Positions 48,140-57,477 of a stretch of DNA of 64,000 bases are shown here, piece after piece; position 1 is the first letter of the stretch, and every line of letters begins with the position of its first letter. Source of the DNA: Marinobacter sp. SS13-12. Its GTDB lineage: Bacteria > Pseudomonadota > Gammaproteobacteria > Pseudomonadales > Oleiphilaceae. Position numbers and translations under genes: made by a program. The stretch lies in NCBI RefSeq assembly GCF_030227115.1, contig NZ_JASSUA010000001.1:992001-1056000 (forward strand). Direction: 5' to 3'. The notes beneath the pieces are model-generated. The model saw only the letters and a program-made list of their open reading frames with translations, was not told the DNA's origin and did not search any database.

Positions 48140-49300
48140 ATGTCCGGATCCACACAACATTTGCCTGGCGTTCGCGAGATGCTGACGAAGCTGATCTCTC
48201 AGCCCTCAATCAGCAGTGCCTCTGCAGAATGGGACCAGAGCAACGAGCCGGTGGTGCGCACCCTGGCCGAATGGCTGGAGCCCATGGGCTTTAACGTCGA
48301 GCTGCTTGAAGTTCCGGGTATGCCCGGCAAATACAACATGATCGCCACCCTCGGCAGCGGCCCCGGTGGCCTGGTGCTCTCCGGTCACACGGATACCGTG
48401 CCCTATGACGACAAACGCTGGCAGAGTGACCCGTTTACCCTGACCGAGCGGGACGACCGCTGGTACGGTCTGGGCACCTGTGACATGAAAGGTTTTTTCC
48501 CGCTGGCCATCGAAGCGGCGCGGGCCTTTGTGGATGAGGAACTGAAGCAGCCGCTGATCATCCTTGCCACTGCCGACGAAGAAAGCTCCATGAACGGCGC
48601 CCGCGCGCTCGCCGAAGCCGGCCGCCCCAAGGCCCGCTATGCCGTTATTGGCGAGCCTACCGGCCTCAAACCCGTGCGCATGCACAAGGGCATCATGATG
48701 GAGCGGCTGGTATTCGAAGGCCAATCCGGCCACTCCTCAGACCCCTCCCTGGGCCGCAATGCCATGGAAGGCATGCACGAGGCACTCGGCGAACTGCTGG
48801 CCCTGCGTTCGGGTTGGCAGGCACAGTACAGCAACCCCAATTTCAAGGTGCAGGTGCCCACCATGAACCTGGGCTGCATTCACGGCGGCGACAACCCCAA
48901 CCGCATTTGTGGCCGTTGCGAGTTGCACTTTGACCTGCGGCCGTTGCCGGGCATGGACATGAATGCATTGCGCCAGGAGATTCTCCACAAGCTGCAGCCG
49001 CTGGCGAAAAAGCGTGAGCTCTCGATGGAGTTCGAGCCATTGTTTGACGGCGTACCACCCTTCGAAACCCCGGCCGACGCCCAACTGGTCCGGGCCTGCG
49101 AAAAACTCACAGGCCACACGGCAGAGGCGGTAGCTTTTGCCACTGAAGCCCCCTGGTTACAGAAACTGGGATTGGAAACCCTGGTCATGGGCCCCGGCTA
49201 TATCGACCAGGCCCACCAACCGGACGAGTTTCTGGAGCTGTCACAACTGGACCCGGCTGTAAGAATCCTCAAGGGACTCATCAAAGAATTCTGCCTTTAA
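48140..49300 (+). CDS. argE: Acetylornithine deacetylase
   Basis: 386 residues, M20 metallopeptidase family. Metal ligands and catalytic residues are evident: SGHTDTVPYDD (His83, Asp85), GTCDMKGFFP (Asp115), TADEESSMNGAR (catalytic and metal Glu147/148), VIGEPTGLKP and the final metal His in PGYIDQAHQPDEFLE. It releases acetate from N-acetylornithine, the linear route to ornithine. A GGAG nine bases upstream supports the ATG. It lies 18 bases before argA. Confidence 0.95.
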   Translation: MSGSTQHLPGVREMLTKLISQPSISSASAEWDQSNEPVVRTLAEWLEPMGFNVELLEVPGMPGKYNMIATLGSGPGGLVLSGHTDTVPYDDKRWQSDPFTLTERDDRWYGLGTCDMKGFFPLAIEAARAFVDEELKQPLIILATADEESSMNGARALAEAGRPKARYAVIGEPTGLKPVRMHKGIMMERLVFEGQSGHSSDPSLGRNAMEGMHEALGELLALRSGWQAQYSNPNFKVQVPTMNLGCIHGGDNPNRICGRCELHFDLRPLPGMDMNALRQEILHKLQPLAKKRELSMEFEPLFDGVPPFETPADAQLVRACEKLTGHTAEAVAFATEAPWLQKLGLETLVMGPGYIDQAHQPDEFLELSQLDPAVRILKGLIKEFCL

Positions 49301-49318
49301 CGCTCGCAGGAGAAGAGT

Positions 49319-50629
49319 TTGAAATCGAACGAATGGTTGCATGGATTCCGCCACTCATCGCCTTATATAAACGCTCACCGTGGTCGCACAGTGGTGTTGA
49401 CCATTGGGGGCGATGCGATTGCTCATGGCAACCTGATCAATATCATTCATGACATAGCATTGCTCAGTAGCTTAGGTATCAAGCTGGTGGTAGCTTTTGG
49501 TGCCAGGCCACAGATTCAAACGCGATTGGATGACGCCAGTGAGGAATCCAACTTTCACCGTGGGTTGCGGGTAACGCCAGAGCAGCAATTACCGCTGGTG
49601 CTGGAGGCAATCGGTGGTTTGCGGGCGTTTCTGGAAAGCCGGCTCTCCATGGGGCTGGTGAATTCGCCCATGCATAATGCCCGGATACGGGTAAGTAGTG
49701 GTAATTACGTTACTGCCAGGCCTGTGGGAGTGCTGGATGGCATTGATTTTGGTCATACAGGCCGGGTGCGTCGGGTGGATGTGGCCGGCATCGAGAAGCT
49801 GCTGGAGCTCGGGCATATTGTGCTGTTGCCGCCGCTCGGTTATTCGCCTACGGGGGATGCGTTCAACCTGTCCTACGAAGATGTCGGGGGCCAGGTCGCC
49901 GCTGCATTGCAGGCCGAGAAGCTGATCATGTATACCGAGAATCAGGGGTTGCTGGATGATGACGGCCAGCTGATGCGGGAACTGTCTGCCCGGCAGGCCT
50001 CCGACCGGCTGGCGGCCGGCATGGTCCATGGACACGACGGCGATCTGTTGCGGGCGGCCTGTGATGCCTGTGTGAGGGGCGTGCGCAGGGCCCATATCAT
50101 CAGCTATGCCGATGATGGTGCATTGCTGGAAGAGCTGTTCACCCGTGATGGCTCCGGCACCCTGGTCAGCAGTGACAACTATGAGCAGATCCGCCAGGCC
50201 CGGGTGGAGGATATCGGCGGTATCCTGGAGCTGATCCAGCCGCTTGAGGAACAGGGCATCCTGGTTCGTCGCTCACGGGAAATGCTGGAGACGGAAATTG
50301 GCAGCTTTGTGGTGGCCGAGCGGGACGGCACGATTGTGGGGTGTGCGGCGCTTTATCACTACCCGGATGAAAGCGCCGGTGAGCTGTCCTGTTTCGCGGT
50401 GGACCAGGCCTATCGCCGGGCAGGTCGCGGAGACGAGATTCTGGCGATGATCGAGAAGCTGGCGAAGGGGCAGGGTATCCAGCGGCTGTTCGCACTCACC
50501 ACCCAGACCGAGCACTGGTTCCGGGAGCGCGGTTTTCAGCCATCGACCGTGCGTGAGCTGCCCGGGCTCAAGCTGGCGTCATACAATGCCCAGCGTAATT
50601 CAAAGGTTTTCGTGAAAGTGCTGGCGTAG
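49319..50629 (+). CDS. argA: N-acetylglutamate synthase
   Basis: 436 residues. The N-terminal amino-acid-kinase-like domain (about 1-285) senses arginine, and the C-terminal GNAT acetyltransferase (about 290-430) makes N-acetylglutamate from glutamate and acetyl-CoA. Key segments are VAFGARPQIQTRLD, YSPTGDAFNLSYEDVGGQVAAALQAEK and the acetyl-CoA loop AYRRAGRGDEILAMIEKLA. The start is TTG at 49319, six bases after AGGAG; no in-frame ATG exists near the family N-terminus. Its last 30 bases overlap the convergent peptidase-like gene. Having both argA and argE implies a linear pathway. Confidence 0.94.
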   Translation: MKSNEWLHGFRHSSPYINAHRGRTVVLTIGGDAIAHGNLINIIHDIALLSSLGIKLVVAFGARPQIQTRLDDASEESNFHRGLRVTPEQQLPLVLEAIGGLRAFLESRLSMGLVNSPMHNARIRVSSGNYVTARPVGVLDGIDFGHTGRVRRVDVAGIEKLLELGHIVLLPPLGYSPTGDAFNLSYEDVGGQVAAALQAEKLIMYTENQGLLDDDGQLMRELSARQASDRLAAGMVHGHDGDLLRAACDACVRGVRRAHIISYADDGALLEELFTRDGSGTLVSSDNYEQIRQARVEDIGGILELIQPLEEQGILVRRSREMLETEIGSFVVAERDGTIVGCAALYHYPDESAGELSCFAVDQAYRRAGRGDEILAMIEKLAKGQGIQRLFALTTQTEHWFRERGFQPSTVRELPGLKLASYNAQRNSKVFVKVLA

Positions 50630-51670
50630 CTGGGCGAGGATTTTCAGGCGCTCGTCCTGTGGCTGTTCGGAGAGGCGCTCCACCGCCGCATAGAAGGCTC
50701 TGAAATCACCATCCTGCTCCCGCAGTAGTTGCCGGAAGGCGGGCACATGCTGGTTGTACTGGCTGAACAGGGCGAGGTTGGCGTTGTTCAGCTCCGCCGG
50801 ATCCTCTCCGAAGGGGCCGGGTTGATCCCAGTCGGCTGACAATGCCCGATAGTTGTCCCCGAGTGTCTGGAATATCCGCGCCTTTTGCTGTCGAAGCCTG
50901 GCGGTGGTCAGTGTGTCCTGCTGCCTGTAGAGTGCCTCCAGTTGCCCGGAAGCGGTCTCAACCAGGGTGAGCGTCTGGTTGCGTTGGCGCAGGCGCGCCA
51001 GGGCTCGCTGGAAGCCCTGGTCGTCACCCTGCTGATCCAGCCACAATCGCAGGCCTTCCAGTTCCACTGCAGTTGCAAAGCTCTCATTGAAGGCCGTATC
51101 GTCGTTGATGTAAACCACGCGGTGGGCCAGTTCGTGGAACATGAGGGCGACCATGCGGTTGTCGGGTAGAGAGGTGAAGCCGGTATGCAGAGGGTCATCA
51201 AACCAGCCCAGGGTAGAGTAGGCAGTGACACCACCGATAAAGGTATCGTAGCCCCTGGCAAGGAATGACTGTTCCTCCTTTTTCGCCTTCTCCAACTGGT
51301 AATACCCCCGGTAGGCCTGGCAGCCAACGACCGGATAGCACCAGCGATGGGCCTCGAGGGAAAATTCCGGCGCCGCCACCAGGTTGACGACAACCCACGG
51401 GCGTCCAAGTTCGGCATAGCTGGAAAAGGCATCGCCGACCGGCAGTGCAAGCCGGTTTGCGGCAAATCTGCGAGCCTCGTGTGCCACGCTGAGTTTCTGC
51501 TGCAGAGCTGTCGGCGTTGATGGCGCGTCGAGCAATTGCGACACCGGTTGCGTGGACATCATCAGTGACAGGTGGCCACTGACTGCCTGGCTGTAATAGC
51601 CTAATGTCGTACACCCGGAAAGTGTCGTTATCAGTAGCATAACAAGATATATCTGACTAAGCTGTGTCAT
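50600..51670 (-). CDS. Putative zinc aminopeptidase lipoprotein
   Basis: 356 residues. A signal peptide with lipobox LSGC (about 17-20) indicates an outer- or inner-membrane lipoprotein. The zinc motif HELAH lies in MVALMFHELAHRVVYI, followed by the third-ligand-like ESFA in FNESFATAVELEG. Aromatic substrate-region segments WCYPVVGCQAYRGYYQ and GGVTAYSTLGWFDDP fit a family annotated as putative aminopeptidase (Pfam PF10023 from memory). Activity has not been shown for the family as far as I know. Its 3' end overlaps argA by 30 bases. Confidence 0.8.
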   Translation of the reverse strand: MTQLSQIYLVMLLITTLSGCTTLGYYSQAVSGHLSLMMSTQPVSQLLDAPSTPTALQQKLSVAHEARRFAANRLALPVGDAFSSYAELGRPWVVVNLVAAPEFSLEAHRWCYPVVGCQAYRGYYQLEKAKKEEQSFLARGYDTFIGGVTAYSTLGWFDDPLHTGFTSLPDNRMVALMFHELAHRVVYINDDTAFNESFATAVELEGLRLWLDQQGDDQGFQRALARLRQRNQTLTLVETASGQLEALYRQQDTLTTARLRQQKARIFQTLGDNYRALSADWDQPGPFGEDPAELNNANLALFSQYNQHVPAFRQLLREQDGDFRAFYAAVERLSEQPQDERLKILAQLRQHFHENL

Positions 51671-51838
51671 GGTTCAGGCTGTTATTTTGTTGCTGGCTGG
51701 CGAGTGGGTCAGGGGTTATATTACAGCTATGTTCCCCCAAGTAGCAGGCGGCTGTCGCTGCCTTTCAGGGATACCGGCCGGTGATCGGAACAGTTTGCAT
51801 AACCGGTTCACCAGGCTTCGCCAGATATCAGGTAGTTC

Positions 51839-54800
51839 ATGGATCCGAAAGATCGTCGTTCTAGTCCCCGCCAACCGATCAAACTCGCAGCACAGCTGGA
51901 CGTTGGCAGTGGTGAAAATCTGCCCTGTCAGATCGCGGATTTCTGCGCTGAGGGCCTGTTTGTGCGGTATTCCGGGGAGACGTCCAGAAAACTGGATCAG
52001 GTGCTTGCGCGGGGCGCACCGGAACTGGTGGTCCGTTTTCGCAGCCCTGACGGCCGTAAACGTCACGAATTGTATGTCAATGTCATGCGCCGAATTGAAG
52101 GCGCCATGGGCGTGGGGTTTACACGTTCGAATCCGGAGGCTGTCAATGCCATGCTGGAACAGTGTGGCGGCAATCGTCATCAGGACCGGGCCTCGTTACG
52201 GGCGCCCAGTGACAAGGTCCAGTTCGTCCTGCACCAATCAGCAAAGGCGGTTATCCAGTACATCGAGCCGCTGATGGATGCGTGTTTTGTGCAGATGGTT
52301 GCCGCCCTGCGTGAAGCGGCCCATAAGGCGGGCAATGATCAGCAGGCGAATGAATTCATGGATGCTTCCGGCCAGCTTCAGGCGCGCCAACGGGTTATCT
52401 GGCACCAGATGGCGCGGAGCCTGGAATCGCCCCTCAAACCGGCACCCAGGGGTGCTCCCGGGGCTGAACTGTCGGTGGTGGACAAAGGCGAGTTTGAAGA
52501 CTGGCTGACGATCCGCGTGATGGTTACCAAGGCGGACACCCAGTATCGAGGTGATCTGCTGCAGCTGAAGCTCCGCCTCGACAAGCTTGGCATCGCCAAT
52601 TCCACCGGACACCACAACCCGCTGGGCCCGTCTTTGATCTGCGAATCCTTCCATTCCGGCCTGAACCTGCTCAAGGCCGGCCGGGAGGTGGAGAAGGTCT
52701 GTCTCAAGGCGTTTGAAAAGTCTGTACTGATGCATCTTGGCCCCCTCTACCGGGAGTTGAATAATATTCTGGTGCGTCATGGCGTGTTACCGGATCTGGA
52801 CCTGAGCAAGTATCTGAGCGAACAGGCACCCGCGGAGAGCGTGGATAGCAAAAAGAAGTCGCCGGTCCCGCCCAGACCGGAGGTGCCGGCGCAGGAGACG
52901 ACCGCGACCGCCAGCGAGACGCCGACCCCCGAGCGCAAAATGACCCGCTTTCCGGGCCGGAAAGCGTCCTCTGAATTCCGTGGTTATGCATCGGCCGCCC
53001 AGACGGCCTTTGCAACTGTGAAGAATCTGCTTGGTACTCTGACGGCCAGCCGCCTGGCCCGGGGCGATATGGCACCGGTGGAGTTTTCCCCCGGGGCCAG
53101 AGAGCTTTCCGCCGGCGAATTGCAGAAGCAGCTGCAGGAGCTTCAGTTGCAGGCAGCGAACGCCAGTCCTGAACAGCCGTCCCTTCGCGAACGTGTTGTG
53201 GAACGGGTCAGGGAGAGTGGAGAGCACGCACTGGGGGAAGAGGAGCAAAGCACCCTGGACGTGGTAGACCGATTCTTCAGCAGTGTGGTGGAAAGCCCCA
53301 AACTCAGTGAATATGCCCAGTCACGGATGCGCCAGCTGGAAGTGCCGGTGCTGAAAGTGGTCATGCGGGATCCGGAGTTTTTTGACGATCAGGACAGCCC
53401 GGTACGCGGTGTAATGAACCGGCTGGCGCAACTGGGTGTGAAGGGCGGCCGCATCAATCCGGTAGTGCAGCGGCGGATTGATGAACTGATTCAGCGTATT
53501 GCCACTGATTTTGAGCAGGACACCGGAGTCTTCGAGAGCGCGGTACAGGAACTGGATGGCCTGATAGATCGCCAGAATCTGGTGTATCGACGCAACGTGG
53601 AGCGCGTAACGGCCGCCGCCGAGGGCGCCCAGAAGGTGTCCGAATCCAAGAAGGCAGTGGCGGCCGTGCTGGAACAGAAACTGGCGGGCCGGAAAGTACC
53701 GAAGGCGGTGGTCAGCCTGTTGGACGGTGGCTGGCGCGATCTGCTATCGCTGACCTGGATTCGCCAGGGACAGGACAGCCCCCTGTGGCAGGACTATCTT
53801 TCGGTCATTGATTCACTGATGACCTTTGCGGATGACCCCGAGAATACCATCAACCTGCCGGAGTTATTGCGGGTAATCCAGGACGGCCTGGCCTCAATCT
53901 CCAGTAACCATATGCCGTCTTCCCAGATTCGTGACGAGCTCAAGCAGTTCCTGGTGCGCCGTCCTGGCAGCCCGCCCGACATGGTGGAAATCCCGCCGGC
54001 GAAGAGTGAAGACGACAAGAAACAGGCCCTCTCCGAGCGCGAGCAGCGCAGCCTGCAGCGCTGGGTCAACCGTGCCCAGCAATTGCGCACCGGGGACTGG
54101 CTCAAGGATCAGGAGAAGCCGGACGAGCCCCAGTACATTCGCCTGGTGTGGGTGGCCAGGGGGTTCAGCCGCTTTGTGTTTGTTAACCACCAGGGTATGC
54201 GGGTAGTGGAGCTGGAGCTGGAGGCACTGGCCCAGCATATGCGCAAAGGGATTATCGTTCCCGACAGTCAGTACGAGCGTCCACTGGTGGATGAAAGCAT
54301 CGACCGGATGGTGCGCAAGGTCTATGACCAGCTGTCCTGGGCGTCCACCCACGATGAGCTGACCGGCCTGCTGGGGCGCCGTGAGTTTGAGCGTATGCTG
54401 GAGCAGCAGCTGGCCCGGCGTGAGGATGAGCGCGCACTGGTCCGGCTTGATCTGCGCCAGTTTCGCCTTCTCAACGATACCGCCGGCTATCAGGCCGGGG
54501 ATGAAGCCTTGCGCATGGTCGCCGATGTGCTTCGCAGCCATGTGGGGGATGGCATGCCACTGGCACGGCTGTCCGGTAACGAATTTGCACTGATGCTGCC
54601 GGCGGAAACTGCCCTGGAGGCTTCCCGGGGGATCGTGGCGGCCATCGAGGCCATGGAATTCCGTTTTGACAGTGGCAGTTATCACCTTTCAGCCAGTGCC
54701 GGGCTGGCGCAGGAAATGCCTGCACTGGCCAATGCCGAACGCTGGCTGAAGGCATCAGAAGAAGCCATGAAAGCGGCCAAGAAACGGGGCCATGGCAAGG

Positions 54801-55597
54801 TGATGGAATATTCCCTGGACGCCCACGACCACGCACGCCAGGAGCAGATTGCCGCCAAGGTGGCCAACCTGGGGGATCTGAATGAAGAACGCATGCTGCT
54901 GCGATGCCAGAAGATTATTCCACTTCACCCACACACCACGATGTCGCCACAGTATGAGATTCTTATCAGCATGTATGACGACACCGGCAACCTGATTACC
55001 GGCAAGGATTTTGTCCGTATGGCGGAGCGCTATGACCGTATGCAGGCAGTTGATCGCTGGGTGGTGGGCCAGATGCTGGACTGGCTGCGGGACAAGGCAC
55101 CCGATCCGGAGCACATGGGTGGAATTTGCATAAACCTGTCCGGGCATTCGCTGAACGATCAGCTGTTGATGGAGTTCATCTACGACAAGCTGAGCCAGAA
55201 AGACGCCCCCATTGAAAGAATCTGGTTCGAGATTACCGAAGCCTCGGCCATCAACGATCTTCAGGGCATTTCCGAGTTCATCGAGGAAATGAAGGAGCTT
55301 GGATGCCGGTTCTGTCTGGGCGATTTCGGTAGCGGGCCAACGTCGTTCCAGTTCATGCGCAGCCTTCCTGTGGACTTTATCAAGCTGGACAGAGCCTTCA
55401 CCAATCAACTGGATACCAGTGAAACGGATCAGGCCATGGTGAAGTCGATGGTCGACATGGCTCACTACATGAAACGGGAAGTCATTGCCTCACAGGTTGA
55501 AACCCGCGGGGTTCTCGATATGCTGGCCAGTCTGGGTGTGGATTATGCTCAGGGTTTCATCATCGAAAAGCCGCGGCTGCTCACCAGCCTGGACTGA
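51839..55597 (+). CDS. PilZ-DUF1631-GGDEF-EAL protein, probable cyclic-di-GMP effector
   Basis: 1252 residues, soluble. Residues 1-110 resemble PilZ (DRRSSPRQPIKL, then DFCAEGLFVRY). A long DUF1631 region (about 130-800) contains the Pro/Thr linker near 340-370. The GGDEF-like domain starts at LTGLLGRREF (about 838) but has SGNEF at the active site (about 911). The EAL-like domain (about 1020-1250) has lost EAL (ILISM), and shows FEITEAS, LGDFGSG and LDRAF with several substitutions. It is probably neither cyclase nor phosphodiesterase but a cyclic-di-GMP or protein-interaction scaffold. It precedes prkB by 18 bases. Confidence 0.85.
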   Translation: MDPKDRRSSPRQPIKLAAQLDVGSGENLPCQIADFCAEGLFVRYSGETSRKLDQVLARGAPELVVRFRSPDGRKRHELYVNVMRRIEGAMGVGFTRSNPEAVNAMLEQCGGNRHQDRASLRAPSDKVQFVLHQSAKAVIQYIEPLMDACFVQMVAALREAAHKAGNDQQANEFMDASGQLQARQRVIWHQMARSLESPLKPAPRGAPGAELSVVDKGEFEDWLTIRVMVTKADTQYRGDLLQLKLRLDKLGIANSTGHHNPLGPSLICESFHSGLNLLKAGREVEKVCLKAFEKSVLMHLGPLYRELNNILVRHGVLPDLDLSKYLSEQAPAESVDSKKKSPVPPRPEVPAQETTATASETPTPERKMTRFPGRKASSEFRGYASAAQTAFATVKNLLGTLTASRLARGDMAPVEFSPGARELSAGELQKQLQELQLQAANASPEQPSLRERVVERVRESGEHALGEEEQSTLDVVDRFFSSVVESPKLSEYAQSRMRQLEVPVLKVVMRDPEFFDDQDSPVRGVMNRLAQLGVKGGRINPVVQRRIDELIQRIATDFEQDTGVFESAVQELDGLIDRQNLVYRRNVERVTAAAEGAQKVSESKKAVAAVLEQKLAGRKVPKAVVSLLDGGWRDLLSLTWIRQGQDSPLWQDYLSVIDSLMTFADDPENTINLPELLRVIQDGLASISSNHMPSSQIRDELKQFLVRRPGSPPDMVEIPPAKSEDDKKQALSEREQRSLQRWVNRAQQLRTGDWLKDQEKPDEPQYIRLVWVARGFSRFVFVNHQGMRVVELELEALAQHMRKGIIVPDSQYERPLVDESIDRMVRKVYDQLSWASTHDELTGLLGRREFERMLEQQLARREDERALVRLDLRQFRLLNDTAGYQAGDEALRMVADVLRSHVGDGMPLARLSGNEFALMLPAETALEASRGIVAAIEAMEFRFDSGSYHLSASAGLAQEMPALANAERWLKASEEAMKAAKKRGHGKVMEYSLDAHDHARQEQIAAKVANLGDLNEERMLLRCQKIIPLHPHTTMSPQYEILISMYDDTGNLITGKDFVRMAERYDRMQAVDRWVVGQMLDWLRDKAPDPEHMGGICINLSGHSLNDQLLMEFIYDKLSQKDAPIERIWFEITEASAINDLQGISEFIEEMKELGCRFCLGDFGSGPTSFQFMRSLPVDFIKLDRAFTNQLDTSETDQAMVKSMVDMAHYMKREVIASQVETRGVLDMLASLGVDYAQGFIIEKPRLLTSLD

Positions 55598-55615
55598 CTT
55601 TCCGGACCCCCTGTT

Positions 55616-56482
55616 ATGTCAAAGCGCCATCCGATTATCGCGGTTACCGGCTCCTCAGGTGCCGGAACCACCACCACGGGCGAGATCTTCAGCCGGCTGT
55701 TTTCCAGCGAAGGGCTTCGGGCCGCCATGGTCAGTGGCGACAGCTTTCACCGCTACAATCGTGAGCAAATGGCTCGTCTTGCCGCCAAGGGCCAGTTTGG
55801 TGAGCGCAACCATTTTGCACTGGCCGCAAACCATATCGACAAGCTGGAAGCTCTGTTCTACGACTATGGCCACACCGGCAGCGGCCAGTTCCGTCAGTAC
55901 GTTCACGACGAAGACAGGAAGCTGATCGAGGCGGGCCACAAGGCGGGTACGTTCACACCGTGGGGGCCACTTGCACCGGAAACGGATTTACTCTTCTACG
56001 AGGGACTCCATGGCGGGGTGGTCAGCGAGGCCTATAACATTGCCCAATATGTGGACCTGCTGGTAGGCGTGGTGCCTATCGTCAATCTGGAGTGGATCCA
56101 GAAGATCCATCGCGACACCAACAAGCGCGGGTATTCACAGGATGCGGTGGTGGAAACCATCATCAACCGCATGGACGATTATGTGCATGATATTGTCCCA
56201 CAATTTACCCACACCCATGTGAACTTCCAGCGCATCCCCCTGGTGGATACGTCCAACCCCTTTGTTGTCCGGGATGTTCCCACCGAAGATGAGAGCCTGA
56301 TCGTTATTCATTTCCGTGACCCGACGGATGTGGACTTTCCCTATCTGCTGCAGATGATTGCCGGCAGCAGCCTGTCCCGTCACGACACGCTGGTCATTCC
56401 CGGGACCAAGCTGTCCCTGGCCATGGATCTGATCATGCGGCCGCTGGTGTCAGAGTTGATGGCCCGCAAACCCTTCGCGTGA
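55616..56482 (+). CDS. prkB: PrkB-type phosphoribulokinase-like kinase
   Basis: 288 residues. The P-loop-like region is AVTGSSGAGTTTTGEIF. It also shows SGDSFHRYNR, a GSGQFRQYVHDED-type loop, TDLLFYEGLHGGVV and HRDTNKRGYS (Arg-rich substrate region). The family includes E. coli PrkB, found near crp; its natural substrate is unsettled. With no RuBisCO gene in sight, there is no reason to infer a Calvin cycle. Stop abuts the pirin stop with no gap. Confidence 0.88.
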   Translation: MSKRHPIIAVTGSSGAGTTTTGEIFSRLFSSEGLRAAMVSGDSFHRYNREQMARLAAKGQFGERNHFALAANHIDKLEALFYDYGHTGSGQFRQYVHDEDRKLIEAGHKAGTFTPWGPLAPETDLLFYEGLHGGVVSEAYNIAQYVDLLVGVVPIVNLEWIQKIHRDTNKRGYSQDAVVETIINRMDDYVHDIVPQFTHTHVNFQRIPLVDTSNPFVVRDVPTEDESLIVIHFRDPTDVDFPYLLQMIAGSSLSRHDTLVIPGTKLSLAMDLIMRPLVSELMARKPFA

Positions 56483-57340
56483 TCAGGCGGTCAGGCGTCC
56501 GTCACGATAATCCCGCAGCGTCTGCTCAATCTCTTCCCGGCTGTTCATAACGAACGGGCCGTACTGAACCACGGGTTCGCCAATCGGTTTTCCGGCGATC
56601 AGCAGCAGACGCGCGCCGTTCTCACCGGCGCCGATCCGGATGCTGTCACCCGCCGACAGGACGCTGGCGGCCGAGGCCTGTAGAGCCTGCGTGCCCTTGT
56701 CCGATACCAGTGACGCGTCACCGGCGTAGAGATACAGCATGCCATCCAGCTCCGGGTTGACCGGCAGCAGAGCTTCTTTCCCCGGGGCCAGGTGAATATC
56801 CGCATACAGGGGGCGGGTACTGCCTCCGCTGACAGCTCCCTGATGCTCTTGCCCGTCAACGGTTACCGTGCCGGCAATCAGTTTTACCAGGCCGCCGTCA
56901 ACGGTAATGGCCGGTATGTCCTCAGGCTGGATATCTCGGTAACCCGCTGGTTTCATCTTTTCTGCAGCCGGCAAATTGAGCCACAGCTGGAAGCCGCGCA
57001 TCTGTCCGGATTCCTGCTGGGGCATTTCCGAGTGCACAATGCCGCGCCCGGCGGTCATCCACTGCACGCCTCCGTTTTTGAGATTGCCACGGTTGCCCAG
57101 ATGATCTTCGTGGAGCATGTGGCCCTCGATCATGTAGGTAACCGTCTCAAACCCTCGGTGAGGGTGGGACGGGAAGCCGGCAATGTAGTCCTGGGGCTGG
57201 TCGGAACCGAATTCATCCAGCATCAGGAAGGGGTCAAGACGGATGTTCTGATGTTGTCCGATGGAGCGCTTGATGCGCACACCGGCACCGTCAGAGGTTT
57301 CCAGGGCAGGGATGGTTTGTTTTACAGCTCGCAGGGACAT
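56483..57340 (-). CDS. Pirin-family bicupin protein
   Basis: 285 residues. The N-terminal cupin has the pirin metal ligands: PSHPHRGFETVTYM (His59, His61) and AGRGIVHSEMP (His103, Glu105). The C-terminal pirin domain contains VSGGSTRPLYADIHLAPG and ends VMNSREEIEQTLRDYRDG. Some bacterial pirins open the flavonol ring of quercetin; others bind metabolic enzymes or act as redox sensors. Which applies is not visible. It is a lone gene between prkB and speD. Confidence 0.93.
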   Translation of the reverse strand: MSLRAVKQTIPALETSDGAGVRIKRSIGQHQNIRLDPFLMLDEFGSDQPQDYIAGFPSHPHRGFETVTYMIEGHMLHEDHLGNRGNLKNGGVQWMTAGRGIVHSEMPQQESGQMRGFQLWLNLPAAEKMKPAGYRDIQPEDIPAITVDGGLVKLIAGTVTVDGQEHQGAVSGGSTRPLYADIHLAPGKEALLPVNPELDGMLYLYAGDASLVSDKGTQALQASAASVLSAGDSIRIGAGENGARLLLIAGKPIGEPVVQYGPFVMNSREEIEQTLRDYRDGRLTA

Positions 57341-57426
57341 GGTTTGCTCCTCCTCAAGGGGTATAGCGTCTATTAGACGCCCTCGAAGGCAGAGGAATAA
57401 ACCGGAGAATTCTGGAAGGAGACATC

Positions 57427-57465
57427 AAAAAAACTGAAGATCCGGTGATGGCAGGCCATCACCGG
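57427..57465 (-). terminator. Rho-independent terminator after speD
   Basis: On the minus strand CCGGTGATGG-CCTG-CCATCACCGG, then a T-run of seven bases beginning eight bases later. It lies 12 bases after the speD stop. Confidence 0.75.
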
Positions 57466-57477
57466 CACCAGATGAGG

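Noticed and set aside
55616..56482. Calvin-cycle phosphoribulokinase
   Set aside because: Sequence and context match the PrkB group near crp in heterotrophs; no RuBisCO or other Calvin genes are present.
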